The notes: generated from the sequence alone by a model not told the origin. Counted from the first letter of the stretch, positions 9,795 to 17,809 are shown. The stretch: 64,000 nt of DNA from CAYREX01 sp964423505 (GCA_964423505.1 CAYREX010000002.1:62001-126000); one strand, 5' to 3'. Numbers and translations are program-made.

Positions 9795-10445
9795 TCAGAG
9801 GAGGTCGGTGAGTTCCTCGACCATGCGGACGGCGCCGGCGTAGACCTCGGCCGGGCCCTTCGCGAGCATGTAGGCCGGGGTGGTGACCAGCCTGTTCCGG
9901 CGGTCGACCACCGCATCGTCCACGTCGCACTCCACGTGGCTGGCGCCCATGGCCTCTATCGCACCCGCCGTGTCCGGGTCGCTCCCTATGGTGACACGCG
10001 CGCCGGGGACGGTCTTCGCCAGTATCACCGGGGCGATGCACATCGCCGCAACGGGAACGCCGCCTTCCACCGCCTCTCCTATGAGACGCTCCACATCGGG
10101 GTCCACCTCGCACGCCGGCCCGTCGGTGGCGAAGGTGGAGAGGTTGAGCGCGGCGCCGAAGCCTCCCGGGAGCACAACCGCGTCGAAGTCGCCGGCATGT
10201 ACCTCCGAGAGAGGCGTTATCTCCCCCCGGGCTATCCTGGCGGACTCCGCGAGCACGCTCCTTGCCCCCCCGGCCTCCTCGCCGGTCAGGTGATCGACGG
10301 TCACGGCCTGCTCCCTGTCCGGGGCCGCGAAGGTCACGTCGAATCCAGCCCTGTCCAGGGCTATGAGCGCCGCGACCGACTCATGTATCTCCGAGCCGTC
10401 CCTGACGCCGCATCCTCCGAGTACGAAGACCACATTCCTTCCCAT
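9795..10445 (-). CDS. elbB: DJ-1/PfpI superfamily protein, ElbB-type glyoxalase
   Basis: This 216-residue protein of the class-I glutamine-amidotransferase-like fold is closest in sequence to ElbB (isoprenoid biosynthesis protein with amidotransferase-like domain; glyoxalase III activity has been reported for E. coli ElbB). It has LGGCGVRDGSEIHE near the N-terminus, VLPGGFGAALNLS at 91-103, the nucleophile elbow MCIAP with C136, and VTTPAYMLA near the C-terminus, all ElbB signatures. It is a single gene on the minus strand, convergent with the ATPase operon and separated from it by the inserted element. The physiological substrate cannot be told from sequence. Confidence 0.92.
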   Translation of the reverse strand: MGRNVVFVLGGCGVRDGSEIHESVAALIALDRAGFDVTFAAPDREQAVTVDHLTGEEAGGARSVLAESARIARGEITPLSEVHAGDFDAVVLPGGFGAALNLSTFATDGPACEVDPDVERLIGEAVEGGVPVAAMCIAPVILAKTVPGARVTIGSDPDTAGAIEAMGASHVECDVDDAVVDRRNRLVTTPAYMLAKGPAEVYAGAVRMVEELTDLL

Positions 10446-10633
10446 TACGACACCTCTCAGGAAGAGATAGCACCTCAGTCGAAACCCGACCCTTGAGACA
10501 GGTCATCCAGACAGCGCCCGAAGGCGCCCACAACGCATACAAAGTCGGGCCCCGGTGGTCCAGAGCCCGCACTTCCCCGGACGGTGTACCGGGATTATCT
10601 TCCTGCAGTCCGACCGAGAGGGGGAAAGCCTTG

Positions 10634-11296
10634 GTGCTGCGATGCGCCGCCGTCATCCTGCTGCTCTCCAGCTCGTGCTACTACGGCGCGATGCACGGTG
10701 CGCATACCCTGGGGGACGACCACATCACGCTCACCGCGGGGGCGACGCTGCCCGCCTACTTCTCCGCCGACGACCGGGAGGAGGCGGAGAGCACCAGGGA
10801 GGACTACCTCACCACCTACCCGAGCATAGACTTCACGGTGGGCGCCACCGACCAGATCGACCTGGGCGGGTCCATCTTCGCCTACGGCGTCGGCCCCTTC
10901 GTACGGTACGGGCTCCTCCCCTCCACCGACCGCGACGCCCTCTCGGCGACGCTCACCATGAACTACGTGGCTCCCATGCAGGTCATCATGCCCCGGCTCT
11001 CCCTCTGCGCCGGGAGGATATTCGGCGACGACCTGGAGGTCTTCGCCGGCAGCGACATGGGCTACGGGCCCGACCTGGCCAACATCCCGGACACGGAGAC
11101 AGGCAGCCACGACTGGGACAGCGTCGAGAACACCTTCTTCGCGGCGCTCCGGGCCGGCTGCCACTTCACCATAAGATCGCCCGGCGGGCCGAACGAGGAG
11201 AAGACCTATCTGCCTGAGTCCGTGATATTCCAGTTCTCCGTGCCGCTGGGCCTCGACAGGAGCATGATCCTCGCCGGGTTCGGCGTGAGCTACTGA
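10634..11296 (+). CDS. putative outer-membrane lipoprotein, unknown function
   Basis: This lipoprotein of about 220 residues has a short signal sequence (VLRCAAVILLLSSSC), with a lipobox ending at the cysteine. After that come alternating hydrophobic and polar stretches with Gly and Tyr, suggesting beta strands (for example IDLGGSIFAYGVGPFVRYG), and the protein ends in GFGVSY with a terminal tyrosine. The frame is open from TTG 10493, but a purine-rich GAGAGGGGGA at 10616-10625 points to TTG 10631 or GTG 10634 as the start. I chose GTG. No family is recognised. It is a lone gene 7 bases before the PHP gene and may be co-transcribed with it. Confidence 0.7.
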   Translation: MLRCAAVILLLSSSCYYGAMHGAHTLGDDHITLTAGATLPAYFSADDREEAESTREDYLTTYPSIDFTVGATDQIDLGGSIFAYGVGPFVRYGLLPSTDRDALSATLTMNYVAPMQVIMPRLSLCAGRIFGDDLEVFAGSDMGYGPDLANIPDTETGSHDWDSVENTFFAALRAGCHFTIRSPGGPNEEKTYLPESVIFQFSVPLGLDRSMILAGFGVSY

Positions 11297-11303
11297 CTGG
11301 GGC

Positions 11304-12128
11304 GTGCCGGCCGAAGTGAGCTCACCGATCTTCGACATGCACGTACACACCGTCGACTCCCCGGACGCGTCTATCCCGGCCGCGGAGCTGGTAGGCCTCG
11401 CCGTCGAGCGTGGTCTCGCCGGACTCGGGTTCGTGGCTCACGTTGACCTGGACCCGGATGACTACTGCTACGGGTGCTTCGACCCCGCGGGGTACGACCG
11501 CTCGCTCTCGAGGGCTGCCGAAGAAGCGCCTGACGGTTTCGCGGTCATGAAGGGCGTGGAGGTGGGAGAGCCCCACCTGCACGGCCGTGCGGCCTCGGAG
11601 CTGGTGGACTACGACAGCTGCGACTTCGTGGTCGGGGCGATGCACTGGACCAGGGGCGTCGGCCTCATCCTCGACGAGGGAGCCTTCCCCGGGTCAGATC
11701 CGCTCGAGGTGGTGGAGGCCTACCTGGCGGAGACCCTCGAGATGGTCCGGGAGGCGGACATGGACGTGCTCGCCCACCTGGGGATGTTCAGGAGGGGCAT
11801 GGCAATGGCCGGACACCGGACCGACCTGGACGAGGTCGTCCTCTGGCCCCGCCTGTGCAGGCGCATAATGGAGACGCTCGTGGAGAGGGGCATCGCACTT
11901 GAGGTGAACACCGCCGGGCTCAGGAGGGCAGAGGCGGTGACCTATCCCACTCCCCGGATGCTGGTGCTCTACCGCGAGACGGGCGGCGAGCTGGTCACTC
12001 TCGCCTCCGACACCCACTCGAGGAAGAACCTCTTCTACGGCCTCGGAGAGGGGCTCGCAGTGGTGCGACGGGCCGGGCTCCCCGCCCCGTGCGCCTTCTC
12101 CGGCCGTCGGCCGGTCCTCCCGGGGTGA
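11304..12128 (+). CDS. PHP-domain metal-dependent phosphatase, histidinol-phosphatase-like
   Basis: This 274-residue protein belongs to the PHP family, which uses a trinuclear metal site to hydrolyse phosphoesters. Visible metal ligands are DMHVHT (H13, H15), AHVDLD (H45), KGVEVGEPH with E, AMHW with H, AHLG with H, and SDTHS with D and H near the C-terminus. This is the full set for the HisK/HisJ type of histidinol-phosphate phosphatase. It starts with GTG. No other his genes lie nearby, so the substrate (histidinol phosphate or another small phosphoester) stays open. Confidence 0.85.
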   Translation: MPAEVSSPIFDMHVHTVDSPDASIPAAELVGLAVERGLAGLGFVAHVDLDPDDYCYGCFDPAGYDRSLSRAAEEAPDGFAVMKGVEVGEPHLHGRAASELVDYDSCDFVVGAMHWTRGVGLILDEGAFPGSDPLEVVEAYLAETLEMVREADMDVLAHLGMFRRGMAMAGHRTDLDEVVLWPRLCRRIMETLVERGIALEVNTAGLRRAEAVTYPTPRMLVLYRETGGELVTLASDTHSRKNLFYGLGEGLAVVRRAGLPAPCAFSGRRPVLPG

Positions 12129-12134
12129 TACCCC

Positions 12135-12163
12135 TTTACATCTACCCCTTGGTCCCCGATAAT
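12135..12163 (+). promoter_or_regulatory. sigma70-type promoter for riboswitch leader
   Basis: A -35 box TTTACA (12135-12140) and a -10 box GATAAT (12158-12163) are separated by exactly 17 bases, and each differs from consensus at one position. Transcription would begin near 12170, directly at the 5' strand of the first aptamer's P1 helix. That agreement supports both the promoter and the aptamer boundaries. Confidence 0.8.
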
Positions 12164-12170
12164 GTAATCA

Positions 12171-12270
12171 GGCGGTAGAGCACCGTCGGGCAAACCGGGG
12201 GAGACCCCGGGACGCAAAGCCACGGGTCCCAGCCACCGCATGGGGACGGTGGAAGGACGGCCGGGTTGCC
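12171..12270 (+). promoter_or_regulatory. c-di-GMP-I (GEMM) riboswitch aptamer, copy 1
   Basis: The conserved core GGCAAACC is followed by a hairpin CCGGGG-GAGA-CCCCGG (GNRA loop), then GGGACGCAAAGCC, the second helix ACGGGTCC...GGAC with its own inner hairpin, and the closing GCCGGG. P1 can form between GGCGG (12171-12175) and TTGCC (12266-12270). This is the GEMM-I layout known to bind cyclic di-GMP (some variants prefer 3',3'-cGAMP). The exact ligand preference cannot be decided here. It abuts the second copy with no spacer. Confidence 0.92.
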
Positions 12271-12359
12271 GTTTGCAGAGGCAAACCGGGGGAAACCCCG
12301 GGACGCAAAGCCACGGGTCCCAGTCCGGGAGACCGGAAAGGACAGCCGGGCCGCCAGAC
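12271..12359 (+). promoter_or_regulatory. c-di-GMP-I (GEMM) riboswitch aptamer, copy 2
   Basis: This is a second complete GEMM-I motif: GGCAAACC, hairpin CCGGGG-GAAA-CCCCGG, GGGACGCAAAGCC, helix ACGGGTCC...GGAC with an inner CCGG-GAGA-CCGG hairpin, and closing GCCGGG. P1 can form between GTTTG (12271-12275) and CAGAC (12355-12359, one G-U pair). It begins at the base after copy 1 ends. Directly downstream is a 9-bp hairpin and then the ribosome binding site of the 91-residue protein, so it controls that gene. Confidence 0.92.
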
Positions 12360-12360
12360 G

Positions 12361-12382
12361 ACCGCCCCGGGAACGGGGCGGT
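12361..12382 (+). promoter_or_regulatory. hairpin between riboswitch and ribosome binding site (possible expression platform)
   Basis: A perfect 9-bp stem, ACCGCCCCG with CGGGGCGGT, is closed by a GGAA loop. It lies one base after aptamer 2 and two bases before AGGAGG (12385-12390). It has no U tract, so it is not a classic intrinsic terminator. It may still stop or pause transcription, or influence access to the ribosome binding site. Confidence 0.65.
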
Positions 12383-12398
12383 TGAGGAGGTGCTCGAG

Positions 12399-12674
12399 AT
12401 GAAGTGGATACCACTACTTATGGTAACGCTTCTTCCGTCGGTGCTGTTTGCTGGTGTAGTCGTGACCTCCGCTCCAGCCACCCCCGAGAATCTCGTGGTC
12501 GTGGCGAGGGCATCCATGGAGGAAGGCGACTACGTGACCGCATGGGCTCTCTACGAATGCGCCCTCAGGAGGGATCCCCACTCTCCCGAGGCACTCGCAG
12601 GCAGACTCGCCGCGAGGGCCGAGCTGGAGGAGCGCGGAGAAGAGGACCTGATAGCGGCATTGTACCGGCAGTAG
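12399..12674 (+). CDS. small exported TPR-like protein under c-di-GMP riboswitch control
   Basis: This 91-residue protein begins with a hydrophobic signal segment (MKWIPLLMVTLLPSVLFAG). One tetratricopeptide-like unit follows (ENLVVVARASMEEGDYVTAWALYECALRRDPHSPEALAGRLAAR), with the alanine, glycine and tyrosine spacing of TPRs. It is far too short to be a TPR scaffold alone. ATG 12399 follows AGGAGG with 8 bases between, so the start is clear. The tandem c-di-GMP aptamers directly upstream make it a c-di-GMP-regulated exported protein; a role in adhesion, motility or matrix is the usual context of such switches but is inference here. No family is recognised. Confidence 0.8.
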   Translation: MKWIPLLMVTLLPSVLFAGVVVTSAPATPENLVVVARASMEEGDYVTAWALYECALRRDPHSPEALAGRLAARAELEERGEEDLIAALYRQ

Positions 12675-12689
12675 CACCGTACAGAGCGA

Positions 12690-12713
12690 GGGGCGGGCCG
12701 AGAGGCCCGTCCC
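12690..12713 (+). terminator. GC-rich hairpin after the riboswitch-controlled gene
   Basis: A 10-bp stem (one G-U pair) with a GAGA loop lies 15 bases after the stop codon of the 91-residue protein. It is not followed by a U tract, so its function as a terminator is plausible but not certain. Confidence 0.5.
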
Positions 12714-12778
12714 GCCAGTTCCAGAGGCCCCGCGGTACCCCGAGAGAAGATGCCCCACAGGAGAAAGGAAGAACCCGT

Positions 12779-13495
12779 ATGTGCGAGTTCGACGATGAGC
12801 TCTACGAGTGCGAATGCGACGATTACAGGCTGCCCCTCATAGGCGAGAAGGCCCCGGAGTTCGAGGCCGAGACGACCCAGGGCCCCATCAGCTTCCCCGA
12901 GGACTACAGCGGCAAGTGGGTGGTCTTCTTCTCCCATCCCGCCGACTTCACTCCGGTCTGCACCACGGAGTTCATGACCTTCGCCTCGATGCAGGACGAA
13001 TTCTCCCGGCTCGACTGCGAGCTCCTCGGCCTCTCGATCGACAGCAACTTCAGCCACATCGCGTGGGTGAGGACCATACGTGAGAAGATAGAGTTCGGCG
13101 GCATGAAGAACGTCGACGTCCGCTTCCCCATTATCAGCGACCTCTCCATGGAGGTCGCCATGAAGTACGGCATGCTCCATCCGGACGCCAGCGACACGCA
13201 GGCGGTCAGGGCGGTCTTCATAATAGACCCCGACTCGGTAGTCAGGGCCATCCTCTACTACCCGCTCAGCAACGGCCGGAACATGAAGGAGATCAAGAGG
13301 CTCCTGCTCGCCCTGCAGCACACGGACGAGCACGGCGTCGCAACTCCCGCCAACTGGCATCCGGGCGACGACGTCATCATCCCCCCGCCGGGAACCTGCG
13401 CCGCCGCCGACGAGCGCGTCGAAGGCGCCGGCGACGAGTACCGCTGCCAGGACTGGTTCCTCTGCCTGAAGAAGTGCACCCACGGAGAGTGCTGA
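12779..13495 (+). CDS. peroxiredoxin (Prx6/1-Cys type, AhpC/TSA superfamily)
   Basis: This 238-residue peroxiredoxin reduces hydrogen peroxide and organic or peroxynitrite peroxides. The peroxidatic cysteine is C61 in HPADFTPVCTTE, the standard active-site block, and the C-terminal dimerisation domain (PANWHPGDDVIIPPP) is typical of the Prx6 group of bacteria and archaea. Extra cysteines lie at both ends: C2, C11 and C13, and four in the last 25 residues (CQDWFLCLKKCTHGEC). These could act as resolving cysteines or bind metal. ATG 12779 follows GGAGAAAGGAAG. The gene is monocistronic between two hairpins. Confidence 0.95.
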   Translation: MCEFDDELYECECDDYRLPLIGEKAPEFEAETTQGPISFPEDYSGKWVVFFSHPADFTPVCTTEFMTFASMQDEFSRLDCELLGLSIDSNFSHIAWVRTIREKIEFGGMKNVDVRFPIISDLSMEVAMKYGMLHPDASDTQAVRAVFIIDPDSVVRAILYYPLSNGRNMKEIKRLLLALQHTDEHGVATPANWHPGDDVIIPPPGTCAAADERVEGAGDEYRCQDWFLCLKKCTHGEC

Positions 13496-13521
13496 CCGGC
13501 CGGGACCATAGCCGAAGGCAG

Positions 13522-13549
13522 GGGGGCGGGGCCGAACGGCCCCGCCCCC
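13522..13549. terminator. bidirectional GC-rich hairpin between peroxiredoxin and serS
   Basis: A perfect 12-bp stem with a GAAC loop lies between two convergent genes, the peroxiredoxin (ends 13495) and serS (ends 13571). A second, 8-bp stem at 13561-13581 encloses the serS stop codon in its loop. Neither has a U tract on either strand. The position suggests transcription termination in both directions. Confidence 0.6.
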
Positions 13550-13570
13550 GACGCCTCAGTCCGCCCCGCC

Positions 13571-14830
13571 TCACGGGGCGGGCAGAGACCCCTCCATCCG
13601 CTCCTCGATGACCCGGGGGAGCCGTACCGAGCCGTCCTCGCGTGCGCCCCTCTCCACCAGGGCGGCGATTATCCTGGGCAGCGCAAGCGCCGAGCCGTTC
13701 AGGGTGTGGACGAAACCGGGCTTCCCTCCCCCGTCCGGGCGGAACCTGATTCGGCCCCTCCGGGCCTGGAAGTCGCGGAAGTTGGAGACCGACGAGACCT
13801 CGAGCCACCTCTGCTGGCCGGCCGACCATACCTCGAGGTCGCAGCACCTGGCGGCCGCGAAGCTGAGGTCTCCGGTGGCGAGCAGCGAGACCCTGTAGGG
13901 CAGCTCCAGCTCCCGCAGTAGAGACTCGACGTAGGCGATCATCTCCTCCATGGCGCCGTCGGAGCGGTCCGGGTGCTCCAGCCTGACCATCTCGACCTTC
14001 TCGAACTGGTGGACCCTGTTCAGGCCCCTCGTCTCGCGGCCGTAGCTGCCCGCCTCCCTCCTGAAGCAGGGAGTGTAGCCGACCAGCCTGACGGGAAGCT
14101 CAGACTCGTCCAGCATGGCCCCCCTGTAGAGGTTGGTTATCGGAACCTCGCCGGTGGGCACGAGGAAGAGGTCGTCCTGCTCCACCAGGTACATGTCCTC
14201 CTCAAGCTTCGGTATCTGGGCGGTGGTGGTCATGCTCTCCCTCGAGGCGAGGAAGGGCGTCCAGACCTCCTCCATTCCCGCCGCGGAGGCCCTGTCCATC
14301 ATCCAGCCGATGAGCTCCCTCTGGAGCCTGGCGGCCCAGCCCCGGAGAACGACGAAGTTGGCGGCGGCCACCCCTGCGGCGGCGTCGCCGTCCAGCGTTT
14401 CCCCGAGTACCTCCCAGTGCGGCGCTGCGCCGCCTTCGCTTCCCGGCTCCCCCCACGAGCGGAGAACGGCGTTGTCCGACTCGTCCCGGCCCACGGGGAC
14501 GTCTCCGTCCGGCAGGTTCGGGAAGGCCAGCTCCAGCTCGCCCAGCTCCTCTTCGAGCTCTGAGAGCTCTCCCTCCTCCCGGGAGATGTCCCTCCCCACG
14601 GACCTGCTCTCTTCCATGAGCTCCCCGGCCTCGCCGCCCTCGCGCTTTATCCGGGAGACCTCCCGCGACAGCTCGTTCCTCCTTCGGCGCAGCTCCTCGA
14701 TGCCTGTCAGGAGCTCCCTCCTGCGGGAGTCGACCTCCAGCCACCTATCTACGTGGCACGGCTCGCCCTTGGCCTCGCAGGCGCGTCTGACCCTCTCCGG
14801 GTCGTTCCTCAGAAGCTGTCTGTCCAGCAT
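13571..14830 (-). CDS. serS: seryl-tRNA synthetase
   Basis: This class-II aminoacyl-tRNA synthetase charges tRNA-Ser. The N-terminal long antiparallel coiled coil (about 30-105) that clamps the tRNA is clear. In the catalytic domain motif 2 lies around VGYTPCFRREAGSYGRETRGL and motif 3 near LNGSALALPRIIAALVE, both conserved. From ATG 14830 it is 419 residues, the usual length. The frame also has a GTG at 14839, but ATG 14830 begins the conserved MLDRQLLRNDPE and has GGTGAG just upstream. It follows dgkA by 46 bases on the same strand. Confidence 0.96.
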   Translation of the reverse strand: MLDRQLLRNDPERVRRACEAKGEPCHVDRWLEVDSRRRELLTGIEELRRRRNELSREVSRIKREGGEAGELMEESRSVGRDISREEGELSELEEELGELELAFPNLPDGDVPVGRDESDNAVLRSWGEPGSEGGAAPHWEVLGETLDGDAAAGVAAANFVVLRGWAARLQRELIGWMMDRASAAGMEEVWTPFLASRESMTTTAQIPKLEEDMYLVEQDDLFLVPTGEVPITNLYRGAMLDESELPVRLVGYTPCFRREAGSYGRETRGLNRVHQFEKVEMVRLEHPDRSDGAMEEMIAYVESLLRELELPYRVSLLATGDLSFAAARCCDLEVWSAGQQRWLEVSSVSNFRDFQARRGRIRFRPDGGGKPGFVHTLNGSALALPRIIAALVERGAREDGSVRLPRVIEERMEGSLPAP

Positions 14831-14875
14831 GTGCCTCACCCCCGGGAGCTTGTCATCTGTCGGTCAGTCGGGATA

Positions 14876-15229
14876 CTAGAGGATGCGGGGCAGGAAGACC
14901 AGAGCGCCCACCGCCATCGCCCCCAGAGACGCCAGCAGCACGGAGGCCGCGGCCAGGTCCTTGGCCTTTCGCACCAGGTCGTGCCGTTCCGGGGCCACGT
15001 GGTCCGACAGGAACTCCAGGGCGCTGTTCATGGCCTCCGAAGCCAGCACCAGCGCGGAGGCGAGCGCGACGAGGGCCCAGTCCCCGCTGCCTATCCGGAG
15101 CACGAGCCCGGCGACGGCCACGAGCGCCAGCGCCAGGAGGTGTATCCTGGCGTTCCTCTGGGTGGAGAAGAGCACGCGGACCCCCGCCAGGGCGTGGGCG
15201 AAGCTGGAGGCCAGGCCGTTCCCGCTCAT
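14876..15229 (-). CDS. dgkA: diacylglycerol/undecaprenol kinase
   Basis: This 117-residue integral membrane kinase has three predicted helices. It has the family motif SEAMNSALEFLSDHV (E..N.A.E...D), which holds the ATP/metal-binding residues, and an N-terminal amphipathic start with RNARIHL. DgkA-type enzymes phosphorylate diacylglycerol or, in many bacteria, undecaprenol to feed the carrier lipid pool. In this polysaccharide locus, an undecaprenol role would fit with the downstream-acting glycosylphosphotransferase, but this is inference. Its ATG overlaps the stop of the aminotransferase gene (ATGA). Confidence 0.9.
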   Translation of the reverse strand: MSGNGLASSFAHALAGVRVLFSTQRNARIHLLALALVAVAGLVLRIGSGDWALVALASALVLASEAMNSALEFLSDHVAPERHDLVRKAKDLAAASVLLASLGAMAVGALVFLPRIL

Positions 15230-16374
15230 CCGTAGAAGGAGCGGAGCGCTCCGACCACCTCCTCCAGCTCGGCCTCGGTCAGCTCGCCGAACACCGGCAG
15301 GGAGAGCACCTCCGCGGAGGCCCGCTCCGACTCCGGCATGTCACCACTGCCGTAGCCGAGGTCCGAGAAGCACTCCTGGAGATGGAGCGGCAGAGGGTAG
15401 TAGACTGAGCACCCTATGCCCCGCTCCCTGAGGTGGGCGAGGAGCCCGTCGCGGTCCTCCGCCCTTATCGTGTACTGGTTGTAGACCGGATCCGCCCTCC
15501 GGTCCATGACCGGCGTCGCCACCTGCTCGAGGTCGGCCAGCGCCTCGTCGTAGTAGGCGGCGTTCCGCCTCCTGCCCTCGTGCCAGCCTTCCAGCGCCGG
15601 CAGCTTCACCCTGAGGAAGCCGGCCTGTATGGCGTCCATCCGGCTGTTGAAGCCGACCTCCGAGTGGAGGTAGCCGCTTCCGCCGTGCTCCCTCAGCCTG
15701 ACCAGCCTCTCCCTGACCACCTCGCTGGGGGTGGTAACCAGTCCGGCGTCTCCGAGGGCACCGAGGTTCTTCGAGGGGAAGAAGCTGAAGCAGCCGGCCG
15801 CCCCGAGCGAACCGGCCGGCTCCCCCCGCCAGCTCGCCCCTATGGCCTGGCAGGCGTCCTCGACCACCGGGAGCCCCCAGTCGGAGGCCGTCCCGCCTAT
15901 CGCGTCCATGTCCGCCACCTGCCCGAAGAGATGTACCGGGAGGATAGCGGCCACCCGGCGGCCGGTCACCCTGTCCACGACCCCCCTGTCGGTCACCACG
16001 CATCGGGAATCGAGCCATCCGTCGAGCTGCTCCGGGGCCATGTTGTAGGTCGCCGGTGAGATGTCCAGGAAGACCGGCGTGCCGCCGGCCCGGACCACCG
16101 CTCCGGCGGTGGCGAAGAATGTGAAGGGCGTGGTCAGGACCAGGTCGCCGCCGGAGACCCCGATCGCCATGAGCGAGAGTATCAGGGCGTCGGTGCCCGA
16201 CGCGCATCCGACGGCGTACTCGACGCCGCAGTAGGAGGCCAACTCCTCCTCCAGCGCCTCCAGCTCGGGGCCCTTCACGAACCGGGAGCTGTCCAGGGCC
16301 CTGTCGAGCACCGCCCTGAGCTCCTCCATGAGCGGCTCGTGCTGCCTGTTGATGTCGAGCAGTGGAACCGGCAT
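15226..16374 (-). CDS. DegT/DnrJ/EryC1 PLP-dependent sugar aminotransferase
   Basis: This 382-residue fold-type I aminotransferase transfers an amino group (usually from glutamate) to a nucleotide-linked keto-sugar. K202 in FFPSKNLGALGDAG is the PLP lysine, D173 in VVEDACQAIGA contacts the PLP nitrogen, and CASGTDALILSLMAIG is the N-terminal cofactor loop. The C-terminal YPLPLHLQECF block is also conserved. It sits between the glycosylphosphotransferase and dgkA in one operon. The product is probably an amino sugar for the surface polysaccharide; which sugar cannot be read from sequence. Confidence 0.93.
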   Translation of the reverse strand: MPVPLLDINRQHEPLMEELRAVLDRALDSSRFVKGPELEALEEELASYCGVEYAVGCASGTDALILSLMAIGVSGGDLVLTTPFTFFATAGAVVRAGGTPVFLDISPATYNMAPEQLDGWLDSRCVVTDRGVVDRVTGRRVAAILPVHLFGQVADMDAIGGTASDWGLPVVEDACQAIGASWRGEPAGSLGAAGCFSFFPSKNLGALGDAGLVTTPSEVVRERLVRLREHGGSGYLHSEVGFNSRMDAIQAGFLRVKLPALEGWHEGRRRNAAYYDEALADLEQVATPVMDRRADPVYNQYTIRAEDRDGLLAHLRERGIGCSVYYPLPLHLQECFSDLGYGSGDMPESERASAEVLSLPVFGELTEAELEEVVGALRSFYG

Positions 16375-16408
16375 CTGCCCGCCCCCTTCCTTCCCTCGGA
16401 TGTCCCGG

Positions 16409-17809
16409 CTAGTGGGCCCCGGCGCCGGTGAGGACCACCTTGAGCGTCCTGGCCAGGATCTCTATGTCCAGGTATATCGACCTGTTCTCTATGTAGAAGA
16501 AGTCGAACTTGAGCTTGTCAGCGACGCTGTCCAGGTCGGTGTCGTACTCCAGCTTGACCTGCGCCCAGCCGGTCAGCCCCGGCTTGACGGTCAGCCGCTT
16601 GGCGTAGAACGGGAACACCTTGCGGAGGTCCTCGACGAAAGCGGGACGCTCCGGACGGGGACCGACCACCGACATGTCCCCGGCGAGCACGTTCAGGAGC
16701 TGCGGGACCTCGTCCAGCCTGGTCCTCCGCAGCAGCTTTCCTACGCGGGTGACCCTCGGGTCGTTCCTGCCGGCCCAGACCGGTCCGCTCTTGCTCTCCG
16801 CGTCCTGCACCATGCTCCTGAACTTGTATATGCGGAAGACCTTCCCGCCCAGGCCGACCCGCTCCTGGCGGTAGAAGACGGGGCCCCTGGAATCGAGCCT
16901 GATGGCGGCTGCCACGATTATCCACAGAGGCATCCCCGCCAGTATGGTGACTATGCTGATGCCGTAGTCCATGAACACCTTCAGCAGCTTCTGCCCGTAG
17001 CTGAGCCGCTCGGCCATGATGCTCATGAGCGGCTGCCCCATTATCTGGGTGCTGTGTACGTGGCCGGCGACCACGTCGAACAGGTCCGGCACGGCCTTGA
17101 CCCTCGCGCCGGTGACGGCTGCCGGGAGCAGCAGCGAAAGGATGTCCTCGTGGAAGTTCGAGGCTATGGTTACCAGCAGCTCGTCGACCCCGTGCCCGGA
17201 GATCAGCTCCTCCAGGTCCGCGACACCTCCGAGTATCGCCTCATCCGGCACGGCCCTCTCCATCTCCCCGACGCCGTCGGCCTCGACGAAGCCGACTATC
17301 CGGTAGCCGAGCGCCGGGTTGTTCCTCAGGTTCTCCGCCAGGGTCACCGCCTGCTCGCCGGTGCCGACCACCAGAGCCTTCCTGTAGAGCCGTCCCCGCC
17401 TCGAGAGACGCCTCTCCAGGAGCCTGGCCACCCCGCGGGAGGCGAAGAGGAAGAGGATTAGGAGGGCGTAGTAGAAGATGATTATCCACCGCCCTACGGA
17501 GGTGGAGGGCGCTATCAGGAACGCACCGAAGAAGAGGACAATGAACCCGGTGGTGACCGGCCTCATGACCAGCCTGAGCTCGTCGGCCCAGCTCATGTCC
17601 CAGTGGGGCCTGTAGGCGCCGGAGAGGAAGAGGATGGCCCACCAGAACGGCAGCGAGAAGAGGGCGCCCTCCAGCACCATCCGGGGGGCCATGGGCATGG
17701 CCTCCGGGAAGAGGCTGGAGTCGAACTTCAGCCAGGCGGCCACCACCATGGCCATGAAGACCGCGATGCCGTCGAGGATGAAGCCCATCAGGGCTACCCT
17801 GCGCTTCAT
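16409..17809 (-). CDS. polyprenyl-phosphate glycosylphosphotransferase (WbaP/WcaJ type)
   Basis: This 466-residue membrane enzyme moves a sugar-1-phosphate from a nucleotide sugar to undecaprenyl phosphate, the first step in building a polysaccharide repeat. The N-terminus has about four hydrophobic helices, followed by a Rossmann-like domain (YRKALVVGTGEQAVTLAENL, near residues 140-165) and a further hydrophobic segment. The catalytic bacterial sugar transferase domain has FRIYKFRSMVQDAE, RRTRLDEVPQLLNVL, MSVVGPRPERP and KPGLTGWAQV. ATG 17809 overlaps the stop of the upstream GT2 (ATGA). The frame runs on upstream without a stop, but that part is a shadow of the GT2 gene. Confidence 0.95.
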   Translation of the reverse strand: MKRRVALMGFILDGIAVFMAMVVAAWLKFDSSLFPEAMPMAPRMVLEGALFSLPFWWAILFLSGAYRPHWDMSWADELRLVMRPVTTGFIVLFFGAFLIAPSTSVGRWIIIFYYALLILFLFASRGVARLLERRLSRRGRLYRKALVVGTGEQAVTLAENLRNNPALGYRIVGFVEADGVGEMERAVPDEAILGGVADLEELISGHGVDELLVTIASNFHEDILSLLLPAAVTGARVKAVPDLFDVVAGHVHSTQIMGQPLMSIMAERLSYGQKLLKVFMDYGISIVTILAGMPLWIIVAAAIRLDSRGPVFYRQERVGLGGKVFRIYKFRSMVQDAESKSGPVWAGRNDPRVTRVGKLLRRTRLDEVPQLLNVLAGDMSVVGPRPERPAFVEDLRKVFPFYAKRLTVKPGLTGWAQVKLEYDTDLDSVADKLKFDFFYIENRSIYLDIEILARTLKVVLTGAGAH

